Source: Limisphaerales bacterium | GTDB taxonomy: Bacteria > Verrucomicrobiota > Verrucomicrobiia > Limisphaerales > UBA11358 | Assembly (NCBI GenBank): GCA_027451565.1 | Contig: DAIDJC010000007.1 | Location: forward strand, 1 to 30,718 | Length of the DNA: 30,718 nt | Direction: 5' to 3' | In this document: positions 1-7,944 of the stretch, piece after piece | How positions within the stretch are numbered: position 1 is the first letter of the stretch | Layout: every line of letters begins with the position of its first letter | Translations under genes and position numbers: made by a program | The notes under the pieces: generated by a model | What the model was told of the DNA's origin: nothing | Seen by the model: only the letters and a program-made list of their open reading frames with translations | Databases searched by the model: none

Positions 1-352
1 CGGGTGTCTGGATAAACTGGCAGGAATGTTGAAAACCAAGCCGCATGGCAGCCGCCTGCGCTTCCCCGAGAAGCGGTGCGGAAATATCGGTGATCACCAC
101 TTTTAAACGCCCGGCAAACTGTTCCAGGGCACCCAAGGCAATCAATCCATCGCCAGCGCCCACATCAACCAACGTCATGGCGGGAACAAGTCGGGCGCCC
201 GCCAGAACGCGATCGCGCATTCCGTTGAGTTGTTTCTGGATTTGCGCGGCCTGGCCCGAGTCACCCGCGTGCCGGGTGTTCAGGAGCCAGTGCGACCACA
301 GATCGCTGGCCTCGTTCGAGCTTGCTTGAGGGATTTGGGAGGTCTCGCGCAT
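1..352 (-). CDS. Class I SAM-dependent methyltransferase, N-terminal part
   Basis: The gene reads leftwards from an ATG at 352 and runs off the window at position 1, so only about 117 N-terminal residues are visible. After a polar N-terminus of about 55 residues comes TLVDVGAGDGLIALGAL, which is methyltransferase motif I, the glycine-rich loop that binds S-adenosylmethionine. It is followed by a strand ending in VVITDIS, where the acidic residue would bind the ribose of the cofactor. This supports a class I Rossmann methyltransferase. The substrate cannot be told because the C-terminal substrate-recognition half is outside the window. No clear Shine-Dalgarno precedes the ATG, so the start could differ slightly. 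The neighbour to the right is divergently transcribed. Confidence 0.72.
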   Translation of the reverse strand, partial: MRETSQIPQASSNEASDLWSHWLLNTRHAGDSGQAAQIQKQLNGMRDRVLAGARLVPAMTLVDVGAGDGLIALGALEQFAGRLKVVITDISAPLLGEAQAAAMRLGFQHSCQFIQTP

Positions 353-727
353 GGATTTTTTGGCTGGGAATGACGTTAAGGTGAGTAAGGGCGGAATTCA
401 AGGTCGCAGAACGGGAGGGCATGCCATTGTGACGGTTGCAGCGGCAAGGTCTGTAATTCAATGGGTTATGCCAAGGGAGGATGGGGCGGTCCTTGCATGT
501 TGGGGGGAAGGATTGACTCTCAATTCGCTCTTAAAAAATAATTCCGCATTGTTGTTGCCAACAGGCGGGAATCTGTCAGAATATGACGCGTCCGTTAGAT
601 AGAAATTCTTCTTTCGAGGCATGGTGAATCTTCAGGTGAACTTGGTTCAGTGATGATTTGAAATCCGATAACCGGAAACAGTCTGTTTAAAGCAAGTTCA
701 GTCTAGGGCAGAAAGTAAAAAAATCAC
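353..727. other. Intergenic region between divergent methyltransferase and RRM genes
   Basis: No convincing gene is seen here. A plus-strand open frame over 351-602 has no recognisable family features and overlaps the methyltransferase start. The right half is AT-richer and should contain the promoter and 5' leader of the RRM gene. It holds a short palindrome at 676-688, AAACAG-T-CTGTTT, which could be an operator, but nothing else supports that. Confidence 0.5.
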
Positions 728-1045
728 ATGAGCAATAAATTATTCGTAGGAAACCTTTCCTTTGACACCACCGAAAACGACCTTCAAGACGCGTTTACCG
801 CGTACGGTTCCGTTACGGAAACCAATTTGATGATGGATCGCATGACGAACCGCCCCCGTGGTTTTGCCTTTGTGACCATGAACAGCCCCGAAGAAGCCCA
901 GGCGGCCATTGCAGGTTTGCATGGCCGGGAGCTTGGCGGACGCGCTCTCACGGTGAATGTGGCCAAACCCCGCGAGGAACGTCCCTCCGGCGGTGGTCGT
1001 CGTGAATTCGGAGGTAACCGCGGTGGTGGTCGGAACCGCTACTAA
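728..1045 (+). CDS. Small RRM-domain RNA-binding protein
   Basis: This 105-residue protein is a single RNA recognition motif with a short glycine/arginine tail. RNP2 (LFVGNL) is at residues 5-10 and RNP1 (RGFAFVTM) at residues 44-51. Both carry the aromatic residues that stack on RNA bases in this family. The C-terminal 20 residues are rich in Gly, Arg and Asn, like the tails of cyanobacterial Rbp and plant glycine-rich RNA-binding proteins. Such bacterial proteins are linked to cold or stress responses and mRNA binding; that role is inferred here. The gene is monocistronic: it has its own upstream leader and a strong intrinsic terminator 23 bp after the stop codon. The family call is very secure; the physiological role is not shown by sequence. 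Confidence 0.95.
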   Translation: MSNKLFVGNLSFDTTENDLQDAFTAYGSVTETNLMMDRMTNRPRGFAFVTMNSPEEAQAAIAGLHGRELGGRALTVNVAKPREERPSGGGRREFGGNRGGGRNRY

Positions 1046-1067
1046 GCGTCCTTCAACCGATATTTCA

Positions 1068-1102
1068 GGCGGAATCCGGCAATACCGGGTTCCGCCTTTT
1101 TC
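1068..1102 (+). terminator. Intrinsic terminator of the RRM gene
   Basis: A 12-bp stem (GGCGGAATCCGG pairing with CCGGGTTCCGCC, one G-U wobble) closes a five-base loop and is followed at once by a run of T. It lies just after the RRM stop codon and separates this gene from the hydrolase downstream. Confidence 0.92.
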
Positions 1103-1446
1103 ATTTCCTGGTTAAACCGCCCAACTATTCCCATCATTCTTGAAGGCGGGTGGTCTCCCTGGCCGTGTGGGTGCCGGTAGGCCCCATCCAAAAATTTGGT
1201 GCACCAATTTTCCGCTGGCAACATTTGAGCCTCTTCAAGCCATCGTCATTGCAAACCCTTCTTTTGTGGCAAGCGGGGACTTTACAGGTTATGTTGCTGG
1301 CGAATCAAAAAATGCGGCTCAGCCGGCACGAATCCATGATGTCGCACAGGGTCAAACTGGATGGCAAAAGCGATGCTTGCGCCCCGGTGGATGAACAATC
1401 CAGGGGTTGGAAGATCTATTCGCAACTTTGGGCAGCAGGGCGTGTC
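1103..1446. other. Non-coding or unassigned stretch before the hydrolase
   Basis: The hydrolase reading frame stays open back to a GTG at 1150, but the translated sequence upstream of 1447 looks random and matches no domain. I see no tRNA, repeat or clear promoter. I treat it as the upstream region of the hydrolase gene. Confidence 0.45.
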
Positions 1447-3390
1447 ATGCAGAGGCAGGAATTCACAACGGTCCTCAAATCAAGGGGCGCACCAATTTCG
1501 CATCCGATTCAGGCCGGATTTTCTTTCCGAAAGCACGCCCTGTTGCAGCCCGCGGTGCAGCGGCTTTGGGTTGTCTTGCTGGCATGCTGCTTCTGCCTTC
1601 AGAGCGCCCTGGGACAGGGAACTGATTACCTCCGAAGCCACTATATCAAACAAGGTTTTCTTATTCCGATGCGGGATGGCGTAAAGCTGTTTACCCTGGT
1701 TTACTCACCGCGCGACACAAATCGCAGCTATTCGATCATGATGGTTCGGACGCCCTATGGCATTGCTCCCTATGGCGAGACCAATTACCCGGAAACTCTG
1801 GGTCCTTCGGCAGAGTTTGCGCGGCACGGTTTCATTTTTGTGTATCAAGACGCCAGAGGACGCTATCGGTCTGAAGGACGATATGTTGACATGCCGCCAC
1901 ACAAGGCCAGCATGACCAATCCTGTTGAAACGGATGAAACCACGGATGCCTCGGACAGCATTTGCTGGGTGGTGAACCACATTCCGCACAACACTGGGCG
2001 GGTGGGATTATGGGGAATTTCGTTCAAGGGCTTTTATGCGGCGCAGGGTTTGATCAATGCGCCCCCGTATCTCAAGGCGGATTCCCCGCAGGCGCCCATG
2101 GGCGATGAAGGCAATGGGGACGACGTTTATCATAATGGCGCGTTTTTTTTGGCGGCGAACTTTGGGTTTTATGCAAATTTTTGGCCACGGGGGATGAAAC
2201 CGCCCCGCTCCGATTTTGAAGCGCCGGATTCATACCAATTTTTTTTGCGAATGGAGCCGCTGGCAAACACCCAAAAAATGTATTTCGAGAACCGGAACCC
2301 TTATTGGAACGACATTCTGGAGCATCCCAACTATGACGCGTTTTGGTCATCCCGAGCGCTTGCGCCGGTGATGAAAAACCTGACGGTGCCCGTGTTGGTG
2401 GTGGGAGGGTGGTATGATGCTGAGGACCTGGGCGGCACCTTAAAATTGTTCCAAGGCATCGTTGCGCATGGCGGCGCGCCGTCAGCCACACTGGTGATGG
2501 GGCCGTGGTCGCATGGGCAATGGGGGGCGCCCGGAGGTGAAAGCCTGGGCATGATGCAGTTTGGCTCGCGGACATGCGACTATTTCCAGAAGCATATCCA
2601 ATATCCCTTTTTTCTCTCGGCCTTGGAGCCAGGTCCTGCCAACGAGGTCCATTTTCCGAGGGCCTGGATGTTTGAAACGGGCAAAAATGAATGGCGGCAG
2701 TTCGCTGAATGGCCTCCAGCACATGCTGTCCGGCGCCGTCTCTATCTGGCGGCGAAAGGCAGCCTGTCATTCGATGCCCCAGCGGGCCTGGAGCAATTTG
2801 ATGAGTACACCAGCGATCCAGCCAAGCCGGTGCCGGTGACAAGTGAGATTGGCGAGGGAATGCCGGGCGATTACATGACCCGTGACCAGCGGTTTGCCTC
2901 CCGGCGCCCGGATGTGCTGAGTTACGAGAGTGAGCCATTAAAAGAGGATTTGGTGGTCGGGGGTCCGGTCACGCCTTCGTTGCGGGTGTCCACCTCCGGG
3001 ACTGATTCTGATTTTGACGTGAAACTGATTGATGTTTATCCAGATGATGCGCCTGAATTCCAAGGCGTGCATTTTGGCGGCTGGCAACAGATGGTTCGCG
3101 GAGAGCCTTTTCGTGGGAAGTTCCGACAGGGCATGAACGATCCAAAACCATTTGTGCCGTGGCAGCCGTCGAAAATCGAGTTCGTGATGCCAGACGTTTT
3201 GCATGATTTCCGCAAGGGTCATCGCATCATGGTTCAAATCCAGAGTTCATGGTTTCCAATGGTGGATTTGAATCCACAGCGCTTTTTAAACATTCCCACC
3301 GCCAAAACTTCGGATTTTCAAAAGGCTGTGGAACGAGTTTATTACGGCGGTCAGGAGGGGTCCCGCATTGAGGTTCTGACCATCCAATAA
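1447..3390 (+). CDS. Exported CocE/NonD-family (S15-type) serine hydrolase
   Basis: This is an alpha/beta-hydrolase of the CocE/NonD and X-Pro dipeptidyl-peptidase S15 family. Numbering from the ATG at 1447, the nucleophile lies in GISFKG (Ser192). The probable acid is in GGWYDAED (Asp324) and the catalytic His in GPWSHG (His356). The C-terminal third (PGDYMTRDQR..., then VVGGPVTPSLRVSTSGTDSDFDVKL) is the jelly-roll domain typical of the family. A hydrophobic stretch LWVVLLACCFCLQSALGQ just before the mature domain looks like a Sec signal peptide, so the enzyme should act outside the cytoplasm, cleaving acyl ester or amide bonds. The start is uncertain: the frame is open to 1150, and a GTG at 1555 would give an ideal 22-residue signal peptide. 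No ribosome-binding site decides it. The substrate cannot be told. Confidence 0.88.
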   Translation: MQRQEFTTVLKSRGAPISHPIQAGFSFRKHALLQPAVQRLWVVLLACCFCLQSALGQGTDYLRSHYIKQGFLIPMRDGVKLFTLVYSPRDTNRSYSIMMVRTPYGIAPYGETNYPETLGPSAEFARHGFIFVYQDARGRYRSEGRYVDMPPHKASMTNPVETDETTDASDSICWVVNHIPHNTGRVGLWGISFKGFYAAQGLINAPPYLKADSPQAPMGDEGNGDDVYHNGAFFLAANFGFYANFWPRGMKPPRSDFEAPDSYQFFLRMEPLANTQKMYFENRNPYWNDILEHPNYDAFWSSRALAPVMKNLTVPVLVVGGWYDAEDLGGTLKLFQGIVAHGGAPSATLVMGPWSHGQWGAPGGESLGMMQFGSRTCDYFQKHIQYPFFLSALEPGPANEVHFPRAWMFETGKNEWRQFAEWPPAHAVRRRLYLAAKGSLSFDAPAGLEQFDEYTSDPAKPVPVTSEIGEGMPGDYMTRDQRFASRRPDVLSYESEPLKEDLVVGGPVTPSLRVSTSGTDSDFDVKLIDVYPDDAPEFQGVHFGGWQQMVRGEPFRGKFRQGMNDPKPFVPWQPSKIEFVMPDVLHDFRKGHRIMVQIQSSWFPMVDLNPQRFLNIPTAKTSDFQKAVERVYYGGQEGSRIEVLTIQ

Positions 3391-3755
3391 TTGCCCGGCG
3401 CAGGATGGGATTGCTGCAAGGTCCTCCTGCTGTTGCAGAGCTTGTATTGTTGCGGGAATGGCGGCTGCGGAGCGCGGCTGATGACTCAAGCTCTTGCCCT
3501 GGCTCCAGGGCGCAGGTGTGATTGGGTGGCGTGGCATTTGGAGGGCGCTTTTTGCTGCCATGCCGAATCCGAGGAAGGAATGAGCCGGGGATTGGCGCCC
3601 AGGTGCCGAAAGCGAAGTGTGTCCGGCGTTTTGGATGCGCAGGTAAAACGGTTTGCCAGACGCGATGAAGGAGAATGGTCAGCGATCGGACCCCGCGCCG
3701 CAAAAACGACTGCAAAAGTCTTGCCAAGACAGGCTCTTCGAGGGCATTTTCTGAC
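3391..3755. other. Intergenic region between hydrolase and guaB
   Basis: This GC-rich stretch shows no recognisable gene. Open frames on both strands are low-complexity artefacts without domain motifs. A near-perfect palindrome, GCCCTGG-CT-CCAGGGC at 3496-3511, has no T-run, so it is not an ordinary terminator. The guaB promoter should be here but is not distinct. Confidence 0.45.
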
Positions 3756-5318
3756 ATGGCAGTTTCGCGCTCCAAAATTGTTGATGATGTTTTTTATCAG
3801 CCTGCGGATCCGTTTTTCCGGTCCGTATCCCCGACCGGCCTGACTTACGATGACGTGACCCTGGCCACGCAATATTCAGAAATCCTGCCCCGAGACACCC
3901 AGTTGGGCGCGACCCTGGCAGAAGGGCTGCATCTGAATATTCCCGTGATTTCCTCGGACATGGACACCGTGACGGAATCGCGGATGGCGATTGCCATGGC
4001 TTTGAATGGTGGTTTGGGCCTGATTCACTACAACATGACCGAACGGTCGCAGCTTTCCGAGGTGACCCGGGTGAAAAACCATGTTCATGGCTTGATCCAG
4101 GAGCCGGTGAAAGTGACGCCGGACCAGGCGATTGGGGACGTGCTGAAAATGATCGAGGAGCGCAAGTTTGCGTTTGCAACTTTTCCGGTGGTGGATTCCT
4201 CGGGCAAGCTGATGGGGCTGTTATCCGGTCATGTGGTGAAGCCGCGCTATGCGAAGAGGAAGGTGGCGGAGGCGCTCACCCCGCGTTCGCAGGTGCACAC
4301 GATTTTGCGCAAGGAACTGGGAAATGACCCGATTACGCGGGCGGACAAATTTTTTACGGAACACCTGGGAATACACAAACTGCTGGTGGTGGATGAGAAG
4401 GATGAACTGAGGGGATTGATCACATTGAGCGACGTGGAGCGGCTCACGCAGGAGCGGGGCGCCCAATTCAAGGCAGCGCGGGATTCCCATTTCCGCCTGG
4501 TTTGCGGCGCGGCAGTTTCCGCCACCCGTAACGCCTTTGGTGAACTGGACCGGGAAAGGATTCTGAACCATGTTGGCGCGCTGATAGACCGGGGCCTGGA
4601 CGTGGTTGCGGTGTCCACGGCACATGGTTTCAGCAAGGGGGTGGGAGACATGGTGCGGGTGCTGCGCGATGCCTTTCCCAAGCTGCCCATCATTGCGGGT
4701 AACGTGACCAGCGCCGATGGTGTGGAATTCTTGTCTGCTGCCGGGGCCAACATGATCAAGGTGGGGCAGGGGCCCGGTTCCATTTGCACCACCCGGATTG
4801 TGGCGGGGGTGGGAATACCCCAGTTGACGGCTTTGTATGTGTGCTCCCGAGCGGCGTCCCGAAAGAAGGTGACGCTTCTGGCGGATGGCGGCATCACAAA
4901 GTCCGGGGACATTGTCAAGGCGCTGACCCTGGCGCACGGAGTGATTTGCGGGGGAATGTTTGCCGGCTGCAATGAAGCGCCAGGCGAGGTGGTGGAAATC
5001 AGCGGCAAATGGTACAAGCAATATCGCGGGATGGGCAGCCTCGCTGCCATGCGAACCGGTTCTGCAGCCCGTTACGGCCATGATAAAAACCCCACCCAGA
5101 AGGTCGCAGCAGAAGGAATTGAAGCCCTGAAGGAGTCTTGCGGATCGGTGGACCGCATCCTGGCGCAATTGATTGGTGGCATTCAAAGCGGAATGGGTTA
5201 CCTGGGTGCAGCCAATCTGCAGGAACTGCAAAAGCGCGCCCGCTATATCCGGGTAAGCCCCGCCGGAATGCGTGAAGCCGCGCCGCATGACGTGGTGGAA
5301 CTGAAAACAGGCGCTTGA
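3756..5318 (+). CDS. guaB: IMP dehydrogenase with altered NAD-site motif
   Basis: The protein matches IMP dehydrogenase, which oxidises IMP to XMP with NAD in guanine nucleotide synthesis. From the ATG at 3756 it is 520 residues; the frame is open to an ATG at 3675, but the extra 27 residues look non-homologous. The order is a barrel start (LTYDDVTLATQYSEILP), two CBS domains (about residues 85-220), and the rest of the barrel. The catalytic loop GPGSICTTR is present with Cys344, as are ADGGI, the flap YRGMGSLAAM, and the Arg-Tyr pair in GSAARYG. Unusually, the conserved DTAHGHS motif reads STAHGFS: the Asp that contacts NAD in known enzymes is Ser287. GMP reductase also normally keeps an Asp here. 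It could be a diverged paralogue, but all other catalytic elements are intact. Confidence 0.9.
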   Translation: MAVSRSKIVDDVFYQPADPFFRSVSPTGLTYDDVTLATQYSEILPRDTQLGATLAEGLHLNIPVISSDMDTVTESRMAIAMALNGGLGLIHYNMTERSQLSEVTRVKNHVHGLIQEPVKVTPDQAIGDVLKMIEERKFAFATFPVVDSSGKLMGLLSGHVVKPRYAKRKVAEALTPRSQVHTILRKELGNDPITRADKFFTEHLGIHKLLVVDEKDELRGLITLSDVERLTQERGAQFKAARDSHFRLVCGAAVSATRNAFGELDRERILNHVGALIDRGLDVVAVSTAHGFSKGVGDMVRVLRDAFPKLPIIAGNVTSADGVEFLSAAGANMIKVGQGPGSICTTRIVAGVGIPQLTALYVCSRAASRKKVTLLADGGITKSGDIVKALTLAHGVICGGMFAGCNEAPGEVVEISGKWYKQYRGMGSLAAMRTGSAARYGHDKNPTQKVAAEGIEALKESCGSVDRILAQLIGGIQSGMGYLGAANLQELQKRARYIRVSPAGMREAAPHDVVELKTGA

Positions 5319-5734
5319 TGGCGAGGGCCGGAATCGGCCTGAATATCCGCTTTTGCACGTCAACCCTCCGGGCGGCGGCGCTTTTGCCCTGGGGTTTTTT
5401 AACGCCGTTGTTACAGCCCGTTACGGGGATGCGCCGACAGCTCGGCCTCGACCAAGGCCAAAATCCCCAGCCGGACCACCCTTCCCAATTTTCGGACAGG
5501 CTCTTTGAAAAATAAGTTGAACCAGAATTTGCCCACATTTTTCCCGATAAATTTGACTTGACCAGTGGCTGCCAAACTTGGCCAGAGATTGGGGTGCGCG
5601 CACATTAAAATAATTTCAGAAATTGCTTGTGAATTTTTTCACGATGAGGCAATCTTTACGTCCCTTGACGCAATATTGATTTAGATAATCATTATGATTT
5701 GGTCCCGGCTCAAGGGATTCATAGTAATTTAAAA
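5319..5734. other. Intergenic region before the ATP synthase operon; no atpI seen
   Basis: This 416-bp stretch has no recognisable gene; atpI, often found before atpB, is absent. The left part is GC-rich with only weak hairpins (for example GGCCG-gaat-CGGCC at 5326-5339). The right part, from about 5600, becomes strongly AT-rich and should contain the operon promoter. A TTGACG at 5665 could be a -35 box, but no well-spaced -10 accompanies it. A CRP/FNR-like palindrome is listed separately. Confidence 0.5.
5628..5643. promoter_or_regulatory. CRP/FNR-like palindrome upstream of atpB
   Basis: The sequence reads TGTGA-N6-TCACG, one base from the classic TGTGA-N6-TCACA operator of the CRP/FNR superfamily. 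It lies about 92 bp before the likely atpB start, in the AT-rich promoter region. A short hairpin (GTGAA-tttt-TTCAC) could explain the same symmetry. The regulator is unknown; this is inference from pattern and position. Confidence 0.35.
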
Positions 5735-6667
5735 GTGAAACCCGTTTTAAAATGGATTTTGGCGGTATGGCTGGTTTTATTGACCGGTCAATTGGGGTCC
5801 ATTGCCCAGCCTTTGGATAATTCCGGTTCCGTGGCGGGAGCGACCAATGCGGTGGCGGCTTCGACGGCGCCGCAGGAGGATTCCGGAGTGCAGGCTGCGG
5901 CGCCAGCCGTTCTGCATGTTTTGGGTTTGCCAGTCACCAACTCGATGATTTGCACCTGGGTGGTGGCAGCCTTTATTTTGGTTGTGGTGCGGATTGGCAC
6001 TTGGAACAACATCAAGGAAGTGCCTTCGGGATTGCAGAATTTGATTGAGGCCATGGTGGAGGGTTGGGAAGGGTTGATTGGTGATATTCTGGACAAGCGG
6101 GTGACCCGCTGGGTATTTCCTTTTGCCACCACGTTTTTCATATTCATTGTTCTTTCCAACCTGACCGACCTGGTTCCAGGAGTTGGCAGCATTGGGGTGA
6201 AAGAGAATGGCCAATTTACCCCGTTATTTCGCACTCCCACGACAGATGCAAATCTCACGGTGGCCATGGCGGGGATTTTTCTGGTCATGAGTCTCTACTG
6301 GGCAGTGAAGTACAATGGTGTTTGGGGGCTGATCAAACACATATTTGGAGTGAAAATGGAAACCAGCAAGGTTTTGTATCCGCTGTTTTTCCTTCTGTTT
6401 TTATTCATTGGCGCCATGGAATTGTTGTCGGTGCTTTTTGCGCGGCCTGTGGCTCTGGCGATGCGGTTGTACGGCAATGTTTTTGCCGGGGAGAGCATCC
6501 TGGACATGATATTTCATGGCAAATCACTGGTGTTTTCACTGATCCTGGCCTCTGGAATGTATTTTTACGAAACCTTTGTCTGTGTGGTGCAGGCATTTGT
6601 GTTTGCCATGCTGGTGGTGGCGTTTGTGGGCACTCTTTGCAGCCATACTGAGGAGCATGGGCACTAG
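5735..6667 (+). CDS. atpB: ATP synthase Fo subunit a
   Basis: This is the membrane subunit that forms the proton half-channels next to the c-ring. The C-terminal two thirds hold several transmembrane helices. The essential arginine is in AMRLYGNVFAGE (Arg244 from the GTG at 5735), and the late helix QAFVFAMLVVAFVGT is also typical. The N-terminus has a hydrophobic segment (ILAVWLVLLTGQLGS) followed by a polar Ala/Ser-rich stretch of about 50 residues, a probable signal-type leader that bacterial a subunits of this kind can carry. The frame is open to a TTG at 5699; I chose GTG 5735 because it gives a compact basic-hydrophobic start, but no ribosome-binding site settles it. It is first gene of the atp operon. 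Confidence 0.95.
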   Translation: MKPVLKWILAVWLVLLTGQLGSIAQPLDNSGSVAGATNAVAASTAPQEDSGVQAAAPAVLHVLGLPVTNSMICTWVVAAFILVVVRIGTWNNIKEVPSGLQNLIEAMVEGWEGLIGDILDKRVTRWVFPFATTFFIFIVLSNLTDLVPGVGSIGVKENGQFTPLFRTPTTDANLTVAMAGIFLVMSLYWAVKYNGVWGLIKHIFGVKMETSKVLYPLFFLLFLFIGAMELLSVLFARPVALAMRLYGNVFAGESILDMIFHGKSLVFSLILASGMYFYETFVCVVQAFVFAMLVVAFVGTLCSHTEEHGH

Positions 6668-6764
6668 AGGTTTGTTCACGCGCGGCCATGGGTTGGCTTG
6701 AGGTAAATTTCAGACGCCTGGCAAATCGGCGGCTGGTTCAACAAAAACAAAAAAAATAATAGTT

Positions 6765-6968
6765 ATGATGCTAGCAGAAACAGTCGGGAACATTCACATT
6801 GGCCTCGCTTTTGGCGGAGCCGCGATCGGCATTGGCATTGCCACCGCAGGGGGGGTTACTGCCATGGCCCGCAATCCGGGCATGTTTGGGAAAATCCTAA
6901 CCTTCATGTTCGTGGGCATGGCTCTTGCAGAAGGCTGGGCGGTCATCGCGTGGTTGGTCGTCAAATAA
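6765..6968 (+). CDS. atpE: ATP synthase Fo subunit c
   Basis: The protein is 67 residues, two transmembrane helices joined by a polar loop (MARNPG), the normal form of the c subunit that makes the rotor ring. Helix 1 carries the glycine-rich packing motif (GGAAIGIGIATAGG). Helix 2 carries the ion-binding carboxylate Glu56 in MALAEGWAV. The Gln of helix 1 and the Ser after Glu that mark sodium-binding rings are absent, so proton coupling is the likelier reading. Two ATG codons in a row (6765 and 6768) are both possible starts. The preceding bases are A-rich with no Shine-Dalgarno. It lies 97 bp after atpB, a wide gap for this operon. Confidence 0.96.
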   Translation: MMLAETVGNIHIGLAFGGAAIGIGIATAGGVTAMARNPGMFGKILTFMFVGMALAEGWAVIAWLVVK

Positions 6969-6975
6969 TCGCGCC

Positions 6976-7464
6976 ATGGACAAGCTAGGCATCGAGTGGA
7001 AAATCCTGGTCGCCCAGACGATCAGTTTTTCCGTTGTGTTTTTCGTGCTTTGGCGTTTTGCCTACGGGCCGATCTTTGCCATGCTCCAGGCGCGGCGCGA
7101 AAAGATCGCGGATGCGCTTGCGCACGCTGAACAAATCAAGGTGGACGTGGCGCGGACGGAGGCGGAGCGCCAGAAAATTCTGGCCGAAGCCGGGGACAAA
7201 GCCAACAAGATGATTGACGAGGCGCGAGAGGCGGCGGCCCGTGTTCGCGAACAGGAAACCCAAAAGGCGATTGCAGCTGCCGAACAAATCGTGGCCAAGG
7301 CGCGTGAGGCGGCCATGCAGGAACGGGCCCAGATGCTGGTCCAGTTGAAACGGGAAGTGGGCCGCCTGGTGGTTCGTACCACCGCCACGGTCACAGGAAA
7401 GGTTCTGACCACGGAAGACCAGCAGCGCCTCTCGGCAGAGACAGAAAAACAACTGACGGCGTGA
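6976..7464 (+). CDS. atpF: ATP synthase Fo subunit b
   Basis: This 162-residue protein is the peripheral-stalk subunit. An N-terminal membrane helix (about residues 9-27, ILVAQTISFSVVFFVLWRF) is followed by a long Ala/Glu/Lys/Arg-rich helix that would form the dimeric stalk, from MLQARREKIADAL to near the C-terminus. The frame is open back to 6925 inside atpE, but the ATG at 6976 lies seven bases after the atpE stop and gives the usual b-subunit start (MDKLGIEW), so I chose it. Only one b-type gene is present, unlike organisms with b and b'. The close spacing with atpE suggests coupled translation. Confidence 0.95.
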   Translation: MDKLGIEWKILVAQTISFSVVFFVLWRFAYGPIFAMLQARREKIADALAHAEQIKVDVARTEAERQKILAEAGDKANKMIDEAREAAARVREQETQKAIAAAEQIVAKAREAAMQERAQMLVQLKREVGRLVVRTTATVTGKVLTTEDQQRLSAETEKQLTA

Positions 7465-7543
7465 TACCCGGCGGTTCGTGAGTTTTTTCAGCATTAAATG
7501 ATTCCAAGCAGCGTGCGGGTGCGACCAGGCGCTATTTAGACCG

Positions 7544-7936
7544 ATGAAAATAACCAAACAAGCCCAGCGTGAGGCGCGGCAACTTTTCCGGAGTTGCTTG
7601 GTGAACGGCGTGCTGGACGAGGACAAGGTGCGTCAATGTGCACGCCTGCTCGGCGCCATGAAACCCAGGGGATTCATGGGCATTCTCAGTCGTCTGCATC
7701 GGTTGGTGAAACTGGAGCTGGCACGCCGCTCCGTGACGGTGGAAAGCGCCATCGAGATCACCGGTGCCCAGCAGTCGGATTTGCGCAGGCGCTTGGAGAG
7801 TCAGTACGGGCCGGGATTAAAAATGGGGTTTCACACAAACCCCGACCTGATAGGGGGCATGCGCATCCAGGTGGGCAGCGACCTCTACGATGGGAGCGTG
7901 AAAACGCGCTTGAATAAATTGGAACAAAGCTTTTAG
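7544..7936 (+). CDS. atpH: ATP synthase F1 subunit delta, shortened form
   Basis: Delta links the top of F1 to the b stalk. The C-terminal signature is clear: NPDLIGGMRIQVGSDLYDGSVKTRLNKL. The protein is only 130 residues, against about 175-180 in most bacteria. The N-terminus (ITKQAQREARQLFRSCLVNGVLDEDKV) resembles helices 1-2 of the usual six-helix bundle, and the match resumes near residue 41, so roughly 45 residues from the middle of the N-terminal domain seem to be missing. No frameshift is evident, and position and reading frame within the operon are normal. I read it as a genuine compact lineage variant rather than a pseudogene. It starts 79 bp after atpF and ends 8 bp before atpA. Confidence 0.9.
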   Translation: MKITKQAQREARQLFRSCLVNGVLDEDKVRQCARLLGAMKPRGFMGILSRLHRLVKLELARRSVTVESAIEITGAQQSDLRRRLESQYGPGLKMGFHTNPDLIGGMRIQVGSDLYDGSVKTRLNKLEQSF

Positions 7937-7944
7937 CGATCATT

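Noticed and set aside
351..602. 83-codon plus-strand ORF before the RRM gene
   Set aside because: Its translation has no recognisable domain and it overlaps the start of the divergent methyltransferase gene.
2072..2938. 288-codon open frame on the minus strand
   Set aside because: It lies fully antisense to the CocE-like hydrolase, has low-complexity Pro/Arg/His-rich sequence and no domain motif; the plus frame is clearly the coding one.
3496..3511. Palindrome GCCCTGG-CT-CCAGGGC as a terminator of the hydrolase gene
   Set aside because: It is 105 bp past the stop codon, has a two-base centre and no T-run.
4221..5363. 380-codon open frame on the minus strand
   Set aside because: It is antisense to guaB and rich in His, Arg and Gln with no recognisable fold; a by-product of GC-rich codon use.
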